A DNA stretch of 64,000 nt, taken from positions 62,001-126,000 of the forward strand of contig NZ_QMHO01000003.1 of assembly GCF_003313505.1 (NCBI RefSeq), in the 5' to 3' direction. Shown in pieces: positions 62,674-64,000 of the stretch. The position numbers and the translations under genes were made by a program. Source of the DNA: Pedobacter nanyangensis (GTDB taxonomy: Bacteria > Bacteroidota > Bacteroidia > Sphingobacteriales > Sphingobacteriaceae). Every line of letters starts with the position of its first letter. Within the stretch, counting starts at the first letter, position 1. The notes beneath the pieces are model-generated. The model was not told where the DNA came from. It was given only the letters and a program-made list of their open reading frames with translations, and searched no databases.

Positions 62674-63465
62674 ATGAAAAACCTTGATTTCGATTTCCTT
62701 AAAATTACCTGGATTGACGCCATAGATGTGGTATTGGTAGCCATTATCATCTATTACATCTATAGTCTTATACGCAACACTTTAGCCGTAAACCTTATAC
62801 TGGGTATGGTGATTATTGTATTGGTGTACTATATTGTAAAGGGCCTGCACATGGAATTGCTGGAAGCCATTATCAATAAGTTCATGAGTGTGGGAATTTT
62901 GGCGTTGGTGATTATTTTTCAACCAGAGATCAGACGTTTCCTGTTGCACATTGGCAAAACTACTTTCCTACAAAAGAACAAGGCCTGGTGGGGCTACTTA
63001 TTTGGCAGCAAGAACATTGAACGTGATAACCTTTTAAGGATAAAACCGATTATTGACGCCTGTAAAAGCATGAAAAAATCACGCACAGGAGCACTAATGG
63101 TATTTGTAAAGTATTATGATGATGAGTTTTTCACGAACAGTTGCGAAATCATCGACAGCAAAATCTCTAAGCGTTTGTTAGAAAGTATATTCCAAAAACA
63201 CAGTCCTTTACATGACGGCGCCGTGGTAATTTCAGAAAATAAAATCAAGAGTGCCAGCTGTATCCTGCCTCTTACCGATAACAACAAACTTCCTGCACAA
63301 TTTGGATTGAGGCACCGGGCTGGAATTGGTGTTTCTGAATCCACAGATGCCGTTGCAGTAATCATTTCAGAAGAAACCGGAGAGATAGCCTATGCCAAAC
63401 AAGGGCGTGTACGGATGAATGTTTCTTTTGGCGAACTGGAAAAACTACTTAATAAAGATTTTTAA
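62674..63465 (+). CDS. cdaA: Diadenylate cyclase CdaA
   Basis: Makes c-di-AMP at the membrane. The 263-residue protein has three N-terminal membrane segments (VVLVAIIIYYIYSLI, LILGMVIIVLVYYIV, MSVGILALVIIFQ), then the DAC domain (about 105-250) with SPLHDGAVVISENK (DGA motif) and QFGLRHRAGIGVSESTD (RHR motif). It follows folP by 117 bp, a common arrangement in this phylum. YbbR (CdaR) is not adjacent. Confidence 0.95.
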   Translation: MKNLDFDFLKITWIDAIDVVLVAIIIYYIYSLIRNTLAVNLILGMVIIVLVYYIVKGLHMELLEAIINKFMSVGILALVIIFQPEIRRFLLHIGKTTFLQKNKAWWGYLFGSKNIERDNLLRIKPIIDACKSMKKSRTGALMVFVKYYDDEFFTNSCEIIDSKISKRLLESIFQKHSPLHDGAVVISENKIKSASCILPLTDNNKLPAQFGLRHRAGIGVSESTDAVAVIISEETGEIAYAKQGRVRMNVSFGELEKLLNKDF

Positions 63466-63467
63466 GA

Positions 63468-63548
63468 GGAGTAAAGAGCAAGGAATAAAGAGCAAAGAGC
63501 AAAGAATAAAGACTAAGAGCTTAAAGCCAAGATTGCATTCAAATAAAA
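63468..63548. repeat. Degenerate AAGAGCAA/GGAATAAA heptamer-like repeat
   Basis: GGAATAAAGAGCAAAGAGCA and similar units follow the cdaA stop. It is a diverged version of the GGAACAA repeat at 30735-30845. Confidence 0.6.
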
Positions 63549-63596
63549 AGGAGCAAAGATTAAAGAGTGATCTCTAATTTTTGCTCCTTTATTTTT
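63549..63596. terminator. Bidirectional terminator between cdaA and the bacilliredoxin gene
   Basis: AAGGAGCAAA pairs with TTTTGCTCCTT around an AGAG/CTCT inner stem, with T-rich on the plus strand and A-rich on the other side. It can end both convergent transcripts. Confidence 0.75.
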
Positions 63597-63607
63597 CTAT
63601 CTATGAA

Positions 63608-64000
63608 CTAGCAGTATTGCTCAAATGCACCAATTAGGTTTTCGGCAATCATTTGTGCAGGTCGGCCTTCAATTTGATGACGTTCAATGATGTGAACTAA
63701 TTTACCATCTTTAAACAATGCCATCGAAGGCGAAGATGGAGGGAAAGGTGCCATATATGATCTTGCTTGATCTACCGCATCTTTTTCCATGCCGGCAAAA
63801 ACAGTTACCAATCTATCTGGATGTTTTGCATTGGCCGCAGCCAATTTAGCTGCAGGACGAGCATTGGCAGCCGCACAACCACAAACAGAGTTTACCACTA
63901 CAAATACGGTTCCTTCGCTCTTAATTGCAGCATCAACCTCTTCGGGAGTGGTTAGCTCATTAAAACCAACATTGGTTAACTCGGCACGCATTGGCGCTAC
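63608..64000 (-). CDS. Bacilliredoxin (BrxA/BrxB, YphP family), start beyond the window
   Basis: Thioredoxin-like enzyme that removes bacillithiol from proteins. The CGC active site is in VVNSVCGCAAANARPA. The frame is open to the window end: before the Met at 63991 it reads VAP, and family members begin MYPxxxVAPMRAELT, so the true start is a few codons past position 64000. Thus at least 130 residues; the visible part is almost complete. Confidence 0.9.
   Translation of the reverse strand, partial: VAPMRAELTNVGFNELTTPEEVDAAIKSEGTVFVVVNSVCGCAAANARPAAKLAAANAKHPDRLVTVFAGMEKDAVDQARSYMAPFPPSSPSMALFKDGKLVHIIERHQIEGRPAQMIAENLIGAFEQYC

Overview
This window looks like chromosome from a low-GC Bacteroidota of the Sphingobacteriaceae, most likely Pedobacter or a close relative. 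I infer this from the gene families and from promoters of the Bacteroidota form (TTTG, 19 nt, TAnnTTTG). Other signs are SusC-like TonB receptors with carboxypeptidase-like N-domains, a type IX secretion sorting tail, a monomeric isocitrate dehydrogenase and an OlsF-like acyltransferase. Most of the window is ordinary core genome; the exception is a repeat-rich stretch at about 12.6-14.5 kb.

Layout. 1-3.1 kb (minus strand): a translation block with the 5' part of tuf, a tRNA array in the order Thr(TGT)-Tyr-Gly-Thr(GGT), ribosome hibernation factor hpf, a XerC-type recombinase and rpsU. 3.2-7.7 kb: a lipoprotein, an acyl-CoA dehydrogenase, apt (its C-terminus appears frameshifted) and a membrane-anchored helix-hairpin-helix protein. 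7.9-12.5 kb (plus): an OlsF-like acyltransferase, a hotdog thioesterase, a secreted transglutaminase-like protein and an unknown 162-residue protein.

12.6-14.5 kb: a 21-bp minisatellite, then three near-identical 197-bp tandem units made of paired REP palindromes, then a REP-associated tyrosine transposase (RAYT), then more REP pairs. The last pair ends exactly at the stop codon of a HEIGH-motif metalloprotease. This is the most unusual locus in the window.

15.9-20.1 kb: a TonB receptor with a beta-helix lipoprotein. 20.2-28.2 kb (minus): an Mpo1-like protein, rny, a probable 6S-like RNA, zapA, a ZapB-like coiled coil, pheT, an exonuclease/phosphatase-family protein, radC and rpsT. 28.4-30.7 kb: purN and purH. 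31.2-36.9 kb: the cell-elongation operon mreB-mreC-mreD-pbp2-rodA. 37-38.8 kb: an acidic unknown protein and tdk.

39-46.5 kb (minus): a four-gene cluster of BlaI-type repressor, M56 (BlaR1-like) sensor protease, TonB-type outer-membrane receptor and a subtilase with a T9SS tail. It reads as a protease-sensed outer-membrane system rather than a beta-lactamase operon. 46.7-47.6 kb: two small genes (VOC, SRPBCC). 47.7-53.8 kb: a metallophosphoesterase and a complete EmrAB-TolC efflux operon under a TetR regulator with a clear palindromic operator. 54-57.7 kb: map, a new 44-residue membrane peptide, and monomeric icd. 57.8-64 kb: aroK, dinB-like, an orphan DppB-type permease, a DoxX-like protein, a DUF1599 protein, folP, cdaA and a bacilliredoxin whose start lies beyond the window.

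Several intergenic spacers carry dispersed repeats (a CATTGCGAGG family, a GGAACAA heptamer family, and GTTATAGG / CCCTACAGG palindromes). Everything is read by eye; no database search or folding calculation was run.
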